From: an uncultured Clostridia bacterium
GTDB taxonomy: Bacteria; Bacillota; Clostridia; Christensenellales; UBA1242
DNA length: 64,000 bases
NCBI GenBank assembly: GCA_934757825.1
Contig: CAKVLP010000001.1
Location: forward strand, 62,001-126,000
Reading direction: 5' to 3'
A program made the position numbers and the translations under genes. The notes beneath the pieces are model-generated. The model searched no databases. It was not told where the DNA came from and saw nothing but the letters and a program-made list of their open reading frames with translations. Positions within the stretch are counted from its first letter, which is position 1, and each line of letters begins with the position of its first letter. Positions 15,820 through 24,401 of this stretch are shown in pieces.

Positions 15820-17574
15820 TTATTTTTTTGTGATTTCTTTTTTGCGAAACGGCAAATATCTTTTTTCGCCTCGCCCGAAACAGCCAAACAAGAAAATACA
15901 GCCAAAATACACTACTATGCAAACAAGCCCGCAAGCCCCTAAATATAGCCATTTATTTATTCCAAATAGCAGTAGTTTTAGTCCGTATGTCGCACCAGCG
16001 GAAATAATCGCCGAAAGAATTGGAAGCGCCACTGTTCTTTTAAGGTCGATAGTAATATCAAGAGTTTTTTTGATTTGAAAAACACTGGCAATATCGCATA
16101 TCAAATAAAAGAGAATGTTGCTAATGACCACTCCAAAAATATTTATGCTTTCTATCCTAAGCAAAACAACAGCCACACCTATTCGAATGGCAAGAGCGAT
16201 TAACATAATGTAGAACACCTTAAACGACTTGCCAATGACTTGCATTATAGACACAAAAGTGCTTAAAAATGCGTTGTAGATAATTCCTACGCTTGCGACA
16301 ATCAAAAGTTTGTATGTAAACGCAAACTCATTAAGCACATTGGTGCTTGAAAAGTTGTACAATGTGGAGATTATTTCTGGCGCGAACATCGCAAATGCTA
16401 TAAACATTGGGAGCACCACAATAAAGGTTATTTTAATGTAAAAACTGCTCCTTGCCGAAGTTTCTTGCACCCTCCCCACCGAGTAAAGCCCAGAGAGATT
16501 TGGCATAGTAGACGAAGCAAGAGCACTCGTGACAATCACAGGCAGAGATATAAGCGCGCTCACTACGCCATTGGACAAACCATATAGGCTGGTCGCAGTG
16601 TATGACGTAAGCCCAGTTGACACCAAAATGTTGATTACAAAAAAACTATCAAAAAGGGTCATTACAGGTATAACAAGCGACGACAAAGTTGTTGGCACCA
16701 AAATATGCAAGGTTTGCTTAACCGCCGTGGAAAAAGTGATGTATTTATCCGAATTATAGAAGTAAAGCACCTTTATTTTCACATATCGGCGCTTATTAAC
16801 GTCAAGTACCAATATAGGGCGTTTTTTAAATCTTTTAACTGTCCCTACGTGGTAGCGCCCCACTTTAACCACTTTGGGGGAAGCCTTTACTTCTTTTAAT
16901 TTTAAGGTGTTTTCGTCTTTTGTGTAAAATTTATAGTCGTTTTTTGCTTTGTGCCACGCGTAGTTTATAAGCATTATTATAAGCGTAACAAGTTCGCTTA
17001 TCGACACGGCAAGAATTGAGCCCATAACGGCATATTCCACGCCTTTATGGATAAAGCGATACGCCAAAAACAAACCGACAATAAGCTTGAAAACCTGCTC
17101 AAATATTAGTGCGACCGACGAGGGAAACATATTTTCCACGCCTTGGAAATATCCTTTGACCACCGAAATTAGCGACGCCGATACAAGTGCCGGCGCAATG
17201 GCGATGTAGCCTTTGGACGCAAGCACGTTTCCTTGCCAAAAAGCAAGTTTATCATTAAGGATTATAAGTCCCAGCGCAAATACAAAACTCGACAAAAAAC
17301 TTAGCATTAGCCCCGCTTTAAAGTACATTGTTTCGTTTCGTTTTAGTTTGTTTGCGCGCGCTTCGCTCACGAGTTTTGACACCGCAATACTTACGCCACT
17401 ACTGCTAAAAACAAGCAATAGCGAATACAGCGGAAACACAAGATAATATAGCCCCATTCCAGTGGAACCAAGCGCGTTTGTAAGCGGGATTTTGTAGAAT
17501 GCACCTATAACTTTTGCAATAAATCCGCCAATTGTTAAAATCAGCGCGCCTACTATAAAGGTTTGCTTTTTCAC
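15820..17574 (-). CDS. SpoVB/YabM-type polysaccharide or lipid II flippase (MOP family)
   Basis: A 584-residue polytopic protein with the MOP exporter N-terminus (TIGGFIAKVIGAFYKIPLTN, GMGLYYLVFPLYSLLL, GVSIAVSKLVSEARA). It starts with GTG inside the spoVT stop (GTGA overlap), so it is translationally coupled to spoVT, as yabM follows spoVT in Bacillus. The family moves lipid-linked sugars across the membrane for cell wall or cortex synthesis. Unusually, a basic insert of about 65 residues (about 209-275, containing KVVKVGRYHVGTVKRFKKR) interrupts the loop between the two six-helix halves. Confidence 0.85.
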   Translation of the reverse strand: MKKQTFIVGALILTIGGFIAKVIGAFYKIPLTNALGSTGMGLYYLVFPLYSLLLVFSSSGVSIAVSKLVSEARANKLKRNETMYFKAGLMLSFLSSFVFALGLIILNDKLAFWQGNVLASKGYIAIAPALVSASLISVVKGYFQGVENMFPSSVALIFEQVFKLIVGLFLAYRFIHKGVEYAVMGSILAVSISELVTLIIMLINYAWHKAKNDYKFYTKDENTLKLKEVKASPKVVKVGRYHVGTVKRFKKRPILVLDVNKRRYVKIKVLYFYNSDKYITFSTAVKQTLHILVPTTLSSLVIPVMTLFDSFFVINILVSTGLTSYTATSLYGLSNGVVSALISLPVIVTSALASSTMPNLSGLYSVGRVQETSARSSFYIKITFIVVLPMFIAFAMFAPEIISTLYNFSSTNVLNEFAFTYKLLIVASVGIIYNAFLSTFVSIMQVIGKSFKVFYIMLIALAIRIGVAVVLLRIESINIFGVVISNILFYLICDIASVFQIKKTLDITIDLKRTVALPILSAIISAGATYGLKLLLFGINKWLYLGACGLVCIVVYFGCIFLFGCFGRGEKRYLPFRKKEITKK

Positions 17575-18116
17575 TGTTCTAGTTGTTTAGTAATAAGTTT
17601 GCTTACAATTTGCATTGTTTTTACGTCGAGCGTTGTAGGCGAACCGCCAAACGACAACAACACAATAAGCCCGATACACTTGCCATCTAGCAAAACAGGA
17701 ATAAGCACTTGGCTTTTAAACTTAATCTCCTCGCCTTCCACAATTGGCACAAGCGTAGTTCTAAATTCGTCCGAAGCGGTGTAATTTTCAGATTTATGTA
17801 TAATATTTTTAAGTTCTATACTTATAGGCTTAGACAAATAATTTTTCTTAGAAATCCCGACCGCGCAAATCACTTGCTCGTCGTCGGTCATCAATATTGG
17901 ATAGTTAAGCGTCTCATACAACACATCGCAAAACTTACTCGACAGTTCCAGAATATTGTTGATAAGATTACACTTTCTAAGGGTTATCTCGCAATTCTCT
18001 CCCACGCTTATTTCCATAGGCGTCCCTTCCTTTATAAACAAATTTGAGCGTATCTCTTTTGGCAACACAATTCGTCCTAAATCGTCAACCTTTCTAACCA
18101 TTCCCATATTTTTCAT
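17571..18116 (-). CDS. spoVT: Stage V sporulation protein T, transcription regulator
   Basis: A 181-residue two-domain regulator. Residues 1-50 are an AbrB-type DNA-binding domain (MVRKVDDLGRIVLPKEIRSNL, GTPMEISV); residues 55-178 are a GAF-like domain. SpoVT modulates sigma-G-dependent genes in the forespore in Bacillus. Length and architecture are as in the family. It ends in TGA, showing the standard code. Its neighbour downstream is a SpoVB-type flippase, a known Firmicutes association. Confidence 0.94.
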   Translation of the reverse strand: MKNMGMVRKVDDLGRIVLPKEIRSNLFIKEGTPMEISVGENCEITLRKCNLINNILELSSKFCDVLYETLNYPILMTDDEQVICAVGISKKNYLSKPISIELKNIIHKSENYTASDEFRTTLVPIVEGEEIKFKSQVLIPVLLDGKCIGLIVLLSFGGSPTTLDVKTMQIVSKLITKQLEQ

Positions 18117-18148
18117 AAGTATTTCTCCCGATATTAAAGTATTTATTA

Positions 18149-18177
18149 TATTATTTTACTAAAATATGGAAATATAC
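18149..18177 (-). promoter_or_regulatory. Possible forespore (sigma-G/F-like) promoter of spoVT
   Basis: Minus strand GTATA (18173-18177), 16 bp, AAATAATA (18149-18156), about 33 bases before the ATG. This resembles the GYATA / CATNNTA pattern of forespore sigma factors. Weak evidence in AT-rich DNA. Confidence 0.3.
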
Positions 18178-18190
18178 ACTATTTTAAGTA

Positions 18191-18203
18191 TTTTGCATAG
18201 TAC
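18191..18203 (+). repeat. TTTTGCATAGTAC box (copy 1)
   Basis: Exact copy of the recurrent TTTTGCATAGYAC box. It lies upstream of spoVT and beyond the terminator of the DUF975-like gene. Confidence 0.6.
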
Positions 18204-18255
18204 TTAATATATGTTTTTTTTAATGTCGTTATTTTAAAGTTTTTTTACATACAGC

Positions 18256-18292
18256 AAAAAAATCACCACGATATTTCGTGGTGATAATTTTT
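18256..18292 (-). terminator. Terminator after the DUF975-like gene
   Basis: ATCACCACG (18262-18270) pairs with CGTGGTGAT (18277-18285), with A and T tracts on both sides. Confidence 0.85.
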
Positions 18293-18301
18293 TAACTCAT
18301 A

Positions 18302-19159
18302 CTATTTTTTAGTAGTTTTTTTAGTTGTTGTTGACTTAGTAGCAGGCTTTTTAGCGGTCTTAGGAGCAGTTGCAGTCTTAGGTTCTTCCTCAACTACTTT
18401 TTCCTCAGTCTCAACTTTTACTTCTTCCTCTTTTGCCTCGTTGATAATCTCTACTTTTTGGCTTGCCTTTCTAGATTTTTTAATCTCTTGATAAGTCAAA
18501 GTTTCAGCAAAGAAGACTTGGTTTGCAGTGTGGTAGAACACTGTGATAACCGACCAAACTACTGTTGTGAACAAGTAATCCAAAGCGATAATAATGATTG
18601 TCAAAACTGCGTGATCAGCCCAAAGTTTTAAGCCCAAAACGCCCAAGATAACCGAGATAAACAACAAGATGATGTAGAATAGCCAAAAGAATGTTTTGTA
18701 AGCGAACATACTTGAAATATTGCCGTTCATCTTTTTGCTAGACTCTTTTAAAGCCATACCAACGTCGTTGATTTTGTCGTGTTCTGCAACAAACAAACTC
18801 ATTGAGTAGTAAGCAATCAAAATAACACCTGGGATAATAGCAAGCACTGTGCCAACTACAAACATACATAGCATAATTGCGCCCAAGAAAATCTCAACCC
18901 AAGGAGTCTTGAACTCGCTAAAAATAAGTTTGTAACTTGGGTTTTCCCCGTTAATAAGCGCTTTCATAAATCTGATGTATCCTGTATCAAATACACCGAA
19001 GAACAAAATTGCCAAAGGAAGCGCATAAACTGAGAACACGCATAGCATTAGTGGCGCAACCATAATCAATGTGCCAAGGAATGCTTTGCCAAACTTGCCT
19101 TTAACCTTTTCGCCCGAAGCCTTGATAAAATCCATACTGTTTTTACTAACTTCTGCCAT
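18302..19159 (-). CDS. DUF975-like polytopic membrane protein with charged low-complexity tail
   Basis: The ATG at 19159 is chosen because GGAGG sits 8 bases before it. The 285-residue protein has about six membrane segments over residues 25-215; GYIRFMKALINGENPSYKLIF and IIPGVILIAYYSMSLFVAEHD match the DUF975 pattern of Firmicutes membrane proteins. After the last helix comes an acidic/lysine stretch (EEEVKVETEEK) and a KTAKKPATKSTTTKK tail of the same kind as those on L30 and L24. Function unknown. Monocistronic. Confidence 0.75.
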   Translation of the reverse strand: MAEVSKNSMDFIKASGEKVKGKFGKAFLGTLIMVAPLMLCVFSVYALPLAILFFGVFDTGYIRFMKALINGENPSYKLIFSEFKTPWVEIFLGAIMLCMFVVGTVLAIIPGVILIAYYSMSLFVAEHDKINDVGMALKESSKKMNGNISSMFAYKTFFWLFYIILLFISVILGVLGLKLWADHAVLTIIIIALDYLFTTVVWSVITVFYHTANQVFFAETLTYQEIKKSRKASQKVEIINEAKEEEVKVETEEKVVEEEPKTATAPKTAKKPATKSTTTKKTTKK

Positions 19160-19185
19160 AATAAAAACCTCCAATAATTAACTAT

Positions 19186-19213
19186 ATTATAACAACATTT
19201 AATTTTTTTTCAA
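19186..19213 (-). promoter_or_regulatory. Sigma-A promoter of the DUF975-like gene
   Basis: Minus strand TTGAAA (19208-19213), 16 bp, TATAAT (19186-19191), 27 bases before the ATG. Confidence 0.65.
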
Positions 19214-19261
19214 AACTATTTAAGGTTATATTTTAAATTTTTTGAAAGTGATTTTAGGTTG

Positions 19262-22200
19262 TTATGTGGTTGGAGTCTCCTGTGTTTCTCCACCACCCTC
19301 GCCGGTTTCGCCACCGGTAGAGCCATTTTCAACCAATCTAAACGCAAGCGAAACGCCATTGCCGTTGCTATCATCAATGCGCGAATATTCTTTTTCGGTG
19401 CTGACTCCGCCGTTTGCGTATATCTGCATAAAGAATGTGCCCACGTCGTTTATATTCGCTTTTGCAATTTTAAACGATATATATATTCCACTTGAATCAC
19501 CAGTTGTAGCAAATTCAAGGTCGCCTATTTCAAATCCCGAAATAGCGGGGCTTGTTTCCGCTCTTTCCACATTATAACCATTTTGTTTCCACGTGCTTGA
19601 AATTGTGTCGTAGTAATTTTTAAGTGCGACTTGCTCGTTTGCCACATAGTTTACCGCATCGGATAACACTATATCCGATTGATAATTTAAGTACGCCGAA
19701 TCCACATTGCCTTTCCCATCGGAAATAAGTTTTGTGGTTGTAACTGTGCCATTTACTTCGGTTGCATAGCACACAACATCTTTTAGCAAATAACTTGTTC
19801 TAGTAGTGCTAATTGTAATATTGTTTTCATTATTTGTTAACATAATTGACGACAAATAAATAGTAGCGTCGTTGTTATTAAGGGTTCCGCGCACCTCAAC
19901 CATTTGAGTGTTGTCATTGGAAATATTAGAAAGTCTAGTAACCCCATTTCCATTGCCATCAGTCTCAGAAAAGTTAGCAAACGCATACAAATTTTCAATG
20001 TATTTTGTGGTTTTTAATTGGATTGAGTTGGAATCGGTGTTGTTGATGGCAACTGCATAATAGCAAGCCTCACCATTGTCCACTTTCATATAAGGGGTGC
20101 CATCGGTGTCGGTGGTCTGAATTACAACCGCAAACAATTGAAGTGGCTTAGCATCTTCAAACACATTTAGGGCAATTAACGAAAAGTCGTCGGTGCCAAG
20201 TTCCATAAACGTAATGCCAGTCGTATCTTGCACTGAACCAATAGACGTAATCAAAGTGTCATTTTGTGAATTCCTTAGTTTGTAAGTTACTGGCTCGTAT
20301 TTATAGGTGCTCTCGGCAGTAACAGCTGCCAACGTTGCAGGCTCTTCACTCGCAGGAGTTGCTTCTCCACCTGTCCCACCGGTACTTCCGCCAGAAGCAG
20401 TCTTAACTCTTCTAAATGTTGGCAAAAATTTGTAGTATACATTTCCGCCATCTCTTTTTGCAATATTTTGATCGGCTATAACCAACCATTTTACTGTTGT
20501 GTATTCTGGCGTTGCGGTGCTCGATTGTGCTGTGATGTTTATTGTGGAGTTGTTGCCAGAAGTGGTGATTTGTTTGGTGCCATAATTAAGGTTTTCAACC
20601 AACTGCTCTGTTATGGTTCCACCAACATCGACCTTTTTGTAGATTTTACGGGTTTTATTAAGTACAAATCGCTCTACATTCTCGCCCGACCTTTTTATTT
20701 CAATTGGCGTATAAGAAATTGTAAATGGCGAAACTGCATACACATCGTTAAGCATTGCAAACAATGCAGGCACTACACTTGTTGCCGTCTCTGTTTGTGT
20801 ACTCCCATCACTTTTTACAAATGTCCATTTGTATGTATCTTTGTCTAGGACATAAGTCCTTCTATTTACTGTATATTGTGCATTTCCGCCATCGTTAAGC
20901 AATTGAAGTGTATTAGCATCGGTTACTTCTTGTAGCCCACCAGTTGCGCTGTAAGATTTCCATGTGGAAGAATCTACGTCGTAATAATAGTAACTAGTTG
21001 TATTTATAATAGCCGATTCTATCTCTCTAACATCGGTGTTTCTATATCTAAACACCAATGCAAATGTTCCAGTAGATGGAGTGTTAATTGTGCTTTTTAA
21101 TTTCCAAGTGTTGTTTTTCTCGTCCTTAACTATCGACAAGTACTCGTTTGAAGTGCCAAGGTTTTCGTAGTATGCTGTTTTATTATTTTCGGTTGCAGTG
21201 AAATAGTCCTTATACAACGCCTTATCATTAAAGTATGCAGTCCAATTTGCATAGGTTGCGCCGTCTTTATTTTTTCTGTCGCAAGGGTCATTAGCGTCGT
21301 CATCAACATGTCTTTTGGTTGCAAAGATTTCTAGACGTCTTAGGTTGCCCGTCAAAACAGCGTCGTCTACTCCACTAGAATTCTCAGGAACAAGACCGAT
21401 ATTCAAGCCTTTTAGGTCGTCTATGGTGTAAGTTTTGTCCATCAAAACATTGAATGTGGAAACTGTTGGAACGCTAATGTTGCTAATTGTAATATTAGCA
21501 ACAGTGATATTCAAATCAAAGTGCATAAACACAAAATCTAGGATTGCTTCTAGGCCATTCAAACGATCTTCGTAGTCGTTTGTGGCGTTAAAGTTAACGA
21601 GCCCGTTTTGAGTGTTAACAAGTTTTTCAAGTGCATCGTGTTGGTTTTTACTGCAAACCGCATACATATATGAGTTAACGAATGTGTTTATGGAATTGTA
21701 ATCCAATTCGCTTTCGCCGAAATGCGACGTATCAAGCGCCGTCCAAATATTGTTTGCAAGTGTTTCGCTAAACACGCTTTGCAAGTGATATGTCCTATAA
21801 ATATACACCGACAATTTCGCTGGATCGGAGCGTGTCGACGCTGGCGAATAGTACGAAATTTGGTAGTATTTTTCGTTGTTCTCCGAGATTTGTTCTACTT
21901 TGGTCACCTTAACACTATCGGGATCGGAGTTGAAATAGATCATCTTTTTAAGCGCGCTAGTTTTGATAATTTGATCGTTGACCGAATTGTCCCCGCTCCA
22001 ACTACCACTATACGAGTTAAGCATACTATTGTCTTTGCTAAGAATTCGGATTTTATTTTCAACTTGCGTTGCAAGCGAAACCTTGGTGCTAAGCACGCCC
22101 GAGTTTTGAGTGGCAGAGCCGTTTTTGCCGACAGGAACCAAGTTGCTAGTAACTTGCACAAAGTCCCTAGTTAGCGGAACGTCGACCAAAAGTTTAAGGG

Positions 22201-22612
22201 TCACAAAAGCGTTGTTGCTACTGTCGACGAATTTTATCTCAACTTCGCCTCCCTTAACCACTTCTATTTCCTCGCCATTAGCGTTGGTTTTCTTAACTTT
22301 TGCGTATTTTAGCGTAAATGGTTCGCCTGCGGTAATTGATGGAATTTCCTCCAAAACATCAGCACCAGTGTTGATTTTTGCGGTTAGAGTAAGTTGATTT
22401 GCGTCGGCAGGCAAAAAGTCTACCCTGCCAGTAAAACTCTCCTCATTTTCGGAGATGACAGCGTATTCCTTGACGCCCTGTATGGACAAATTTGTTATGT
22501 AAACTTTTTTAGGATTGAAACTTCCGCTAATAAGCGCAACAAGCACACTAAGTGCACTCACGCCTAATATAACGAGCAATCCCCATAAAATAAATTTTAA
22601 AACCCTTTTCAT
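19262..22612 (-). CDS. Large membrane-anchored surface protein, function unknown
   Basis: A 1,116-residue protein with one N-terminal membrane helix (about residues 7-32, FILWGLLVILGVSALSVLVA) and an otherwise hydrophilic, beta-rich, Thr/Asn/Asp-rich body, so most of it should be outside the cell. There is no LPXTG or C-terminal helix; the end is a Gly/Glu/Thr-rich tail (GSTGGETGEGGGETQ), and a similar Gly-rich linker occurs near residue 742. No domain family recognised. A GGGGAAG ribosome-binding site precedes the ATG, and the gene follows the DUF1858 gene by 19 bases, so the two form an operon. Confidence 0.8.
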   Translation of the reverse strand: MKRVLKFILWGLLVILGVSALSVLVALISGSFNPKKVYITNLSIQGVKEYAVISENEESFTGRVDFLPADANQLTLTAKINTGADVLEEIPSITAGEPFTLKYAKVKKTNANGEEIEVVKGGEVEIKFVDSSNNAFVTLKLLVDVPLTRDFVQVTSNLVPVGKNGSATQNSGVLSTKVSLATQVENKIRILSKDNSMLNSYSGSWSGDNSVNDQIIKTSALKKMIYFNSDPDSVKVTKVEQISENNEKYYQISYYSPASTRSDPAKLSVYIYRTYHLQSVFSETLANNIWTALDTSHFGESELDYNSINTFVNSYMYAVCSKNQHDALEKLVNTQNGLVNFNATNDYEDRLNGLEAILDFVFMHFDLNITVANITISNISVPTVSTFNVLMDKTYTIDDLKGLNIGLVPENSSGVDDAVLTGNLRRLEIFATKRHVDDDANDPCDRKNKDGATYANWTAYFNDKALYKDYFTATENNKTAYYENLGTSNEYLSIVKDEKNNTWKLKSTINTPSTGTFALVFRYRNTDVREIESAIINTTSYYYYDVDSSTWKSYSATGGLQEVTDANTLQLLNDGGNAQYTVNRRTYVLDKDTYKWTFVKSDGSTQTETATSVVPALFAMLNDVYAVSPFTISYTPIEIKRSGENVERFVLNKTRKIYKKVDVGGTITEQLVENLNYGTKQITTSGNNSTINITAQSSTATPEYTTVKWLVIADQNIAKRDGGNVYYKFLPTFRRVKTASGGSTGGTGGEATPASEEPATLAAVTAESTYKYEPVTYKLRNSQNDTLITSIGSVQDTTGITFMELGTDDFSLIALNVFEDAKPLQLFAVVIQTTDTDGTPYMKVDNGEACYYAVAINNTDSNSIQLKTTKYIENLYAFANFSETDGNGNGVTRLSNISNDNTQMVEVRGTLNNNDATIYLSSIMLTNNENNITISTTRTSYLLKDVVCYATEVNGTVTTTKLISDGKGNVDSAYLNYQSDIVLSDAVNYVANEQVALKNYYDTISSTWKQNGYNVERAETSPAISGFEIGDLEFATTGDSSGIYISFKIAKANINDVGTFFMQIYANGGVSTEKEYSRIDDSNGNGVSLAFRLVENGSTGGETGEGGGETQETPTT

Positions 22613-22631
22613 TCTTCCCCATCAAAAACGT

Positions 22632-22880
22632 TTATTTATTTTTCTTTACTTTTGTACGAGTTGTGGCTTTTTTCTTAGCCTCAACTTCGATAGGCTCGTT
22701 AAGTTTTTGAAGCATAAGTTTAACGTCAATGCCGTGAACTTGTCCAGCCTCTTCAATTGTTTCCATCTGGCTCATTGGGCAAGAAAAACAATGCATTCCA
22801 AATCCTGTAAGGATAATCTTAGCATTCTTGTTTATCTGCAATGCTTCGCCGATTGTTGTGTCTTTTGTAATTGTTTTCAT
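22632..22880 (-). CDS. DUF1858 redox-disulfide domain protein
   Basis: An 82-residue cytosolic protein. TIGEALQINKNAKIILTGFGMHC and CFSCPMSQMETIEEA, with the Cys-X2-Cys pair, match the DUF1858 / hybrid-cluster-protein-associated redox disulfide family. The C-terminus is basic (KKKATTRTKVKKNK). AAGGAG precedes the ATG. First gene of an operon with the 1,116-aa surface protein; the functional link is unclear. Confidence 0.85.
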   Translation of the reverse strand: MKTITKDTTIGEALQINKNAKIILTGFGMHCFSCPMSQMETIEEAGQVHGIDVKLMLQKLNEPIEVEAKKKATTRTKVKKNK

Positions 22881-22913
22881 TAAAAACTCCTTTATTTGCC
22901 TTTATTTTTTGGT

Positions 22914-22943
22914 TTTTGCATAGCACGTACAAAGTGCTAACGC
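22914..22943 (-). promoter_or_regulatory. 5' UTR hairpin of the DUF1858 gene containing a TTTTGCATAGCAC box (copy 2)
   Basis: GCATAGCAC (22918-22926) pairs with GTGCTAACGC (22934-22943) through a one-base bulge and a G-T pair. With the promoter at 22961-22989, this stem lies near the 5' end of the transcript. The left arm is the recurrent box. Confidence 0.5.
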
Positions 22944-22960
22944 ATACTATATTCTCTATT

Positions 22961-22989
22961 ATTATACTCAAATTTAAAGTTTTAAGCAA
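22961..22989 (-). promoter_or_regulatory. Sigma-A promoter of the DUF1858 operon
   Basis: Minus strand TTGCTT (22984-22989), 17 bp, TATAAT (22961-22966). Divergent from the fba promoter. Confidence 0.7.
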
Positions 22990-23021
22990 ATAATAATAAT
23001 GTAAAAATAAACATAATTTGT

Positions 23022-23050
23022 TTGCTAAATTTAGTTAAAACATTTAAAAT
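23022..23050 (+). promoter_or_regulatory. Sigma-A promoter of fba
   Basis: TTGCTA (23022-23027), 17 bp, TAAAAT (23045-23050). It covers the upstream in-frame ATG at 23022, which therefore cannot be the start. Confidence 0.65.
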
Positions 23051-23078
23051 CAAAGATGTAAAAAGTGAGGAAAAAAAT

Positions 23079-23990
23079 TTGGACTTAGTTAATTTTAAAA
23101 AAATGTCACAAGACGCACTTAAAAACAAATACGCCATTGGAGCGTACAATTTCGTGAATTTGGAAGTTCTCAAAGCAATAGTCGAAACCGCAAACGAATG
23201 CAACTCCCCTGTTGTGGTGCAAGCAAGCACTGGCGCGATAAGGTATATGGGGCTAAACACAATAGTACCTATGCTAAAAAGCCTAAAAAGCAAAGTAAAG
23301 GTTTGTCTAAACCTTGACCACGGTCAGACTTTTGAGGATTGCAAAAACGCAATCGACGCTGGATTTACGAATGTTATGATAGACGGCTCGCATTTGCCAT
23401 ATGAGGAGAATGTAAAACTTACAAAAAAAGTTGTCGATTACGCCCACAAATTTGACGTAACAGTTGAGGGCGAACTTGGAACAATCGGAGGCAAAGAGGA
23501 CGATGTAAGCGGGCAAATCCACTACACCGACCCTACACAAGCGCTAGATTTTGTGAAGAGAACGGGTGTTGATAGCCTCGCCATCGCGATCGGAACAAGC
23601 CACGGCCCAAACAAGTTTAGTGGCGAAGCACACCTAAGGATTGACATATTAGTACAAATTGAAAAACTTATGCCTAAGATTCCGCTAGTTTTGCACGGTG
23701 CAAGTTCTGTTCCAAAATTCTTAAAGGATTATGCGCTATCAACTGGTATGGCTATCCAAAAGGCAAACGGCGTGCCAGAGGATATTTTGAAGGAATGCGC
23801 CACTCACAACATCTGCAAGATAAATGTTGATAGCGACCTTAGAATCGCCTACACTGCTGGGGTTAGGGAGATTTTGAATAGTACTCCTGAGTGTATTGAT
23901 ATAAGGACGTACAACAAAAACGGAATGACAAAAGTAAAAGAACTTATCGCGCACAAAATGAAAGATGTGTTTTTGACCAGCAGGTCGTAA
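23079..23990 (+). CDS. fba: Class II fructose-bisphosphate aldolase
   Basis: A zinc-dependent TIM-barrel aldolase that cleaves fructose 1,6-bisphosphate. The start is taken as TTG at 23079, 8 bases after GAGG, giving 303 residues beginning with DLVNFKKMSQDALKNKYAIG, the normal family start; the region further upstream is promoter. Motifs: the zinc/catalytic LNLDHGQTFEDC, VEGELGTIGGKED, GTSHGPNKF, VLHGASSVP and KINVDSDLR. The DHGQ and LHGASS forms suggest the tagatose/ketose-bisphosphate aldolase branch is also possible. Transcribed alone and opposite to its neighbours. Confidence 0.9.
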   Translation: MDLVNFKKMSQDALKNKYAIGAYNFVNLEVLKAIVETANECNSPVVVQASTGAIRYMGLNTIVPMLKSLKSKVKVCLNLDHGQTFEDCKNAIDAGFTNVMIDGSHLPYEENVKLTKKVVDYAHKFDVTVEGELGTIGGKEDDVSGQIHYTDPTQALDFVKRTGVDSLAIAIGTSHGPNKFSGEAHLRIDILVQIEKLMPKIPLVLHGASSVPKFLKDYALSTGMAIQKANGVPEDILKECATHNICKINVDSDLRIAYTAGVREILNSTPECIDIRTYNKNGMTKVKELIAHKMKDVFLTSRS

Positions 23991-24072
23991 TTATCATTAT
24001 GTAAAGCACTCTCAGTCGACAAAACTGTTGCAAGGCAGTGTTAAATTTCTATGGTTTATTCACACGGCAAAA

Positions 24073-24106
24073 CAAAAATATCGCGTAAAATACGCGATAT
24101 TTTTGT
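24073..24106. terminator. Bidirectional terminator between fba and the 78-aa gene
   Basis: AAAATATCGCG pairs with CGCGATATTTT around a 7-base loop; A/T tracts on both sides. It can end both the fba transcript (+) and the transcript from 29054 (-). Confidence 0.85.
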
Positions 24107-24107
24107 T

Positions 24108-24120
24108 TTTTGCATAGCAC
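24108..24120 (+). repeat. TTTTGCATAGCAC box (copy 3)
   Basis: Lies between the bidirectional terminator and the stop codon of the 78-aa gene. Confidence 0.6.
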
Positions 24121-24126
24121 TTAGAA

Positions 24127-24363
24127 TTAGTCTTCTTCAATAATTTTTTTGATTTCGTTAAGGTTGCTAAGAGTAAGTTCGTCCTTAACTTCTTTATAAG
24201 CGTCTTTGAATGCTTGTTTTACGTCCTCACTGTACTCATCGTTAGCAAGAGCGATGTCGCGCATTTTCTTTGCAACTTCCTCTACTTCCTCTTTGGTTGT
24301 AAAGTCGCGCGCCATAATTATTTTTTCGATAATTTCAAACTTATAAACATTTTTGTTTGCCAT
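24127..24363 (-). CDS. Small acidic helical protein, function unknown
   Basis: A 78-residue, highly charged, probably all-helical soluble protein (EEVEEVAKKMRDIALAND, EDVKQAFKDAYKEVKDE). No family recognised. A strong AAGGAGGG ribosome-binding site precedes the ATG. It follows the 1,550-aa protein gene by 38 bases and shares its terminator, so it is its operon partner. Small acidic helical partners are common as secretion chaperones, but that is only a suggestion. Confidence 0.7.
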   Translation of the reverse strand: MANKNVYKFEIIEKIIMARDFTTKEEVEEVAKKMRDIALANDEYSEDVKQAFKDAYKEVKDELTLSNLNEIKKIIEED

Positions 24364-24401
24364 AGTTCCCTCCTTTTAAAACGTTTTCCCCATTATTCAT
24401 T

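Noticed and set aside
17571..18116. Mollicutes-type code (TGA as Trp), prompted by the mycoplasma-ICE-like genes
   Set aside because: spoVT ends with TGA at its expected length, and tryptophans in the island genes use TGG.
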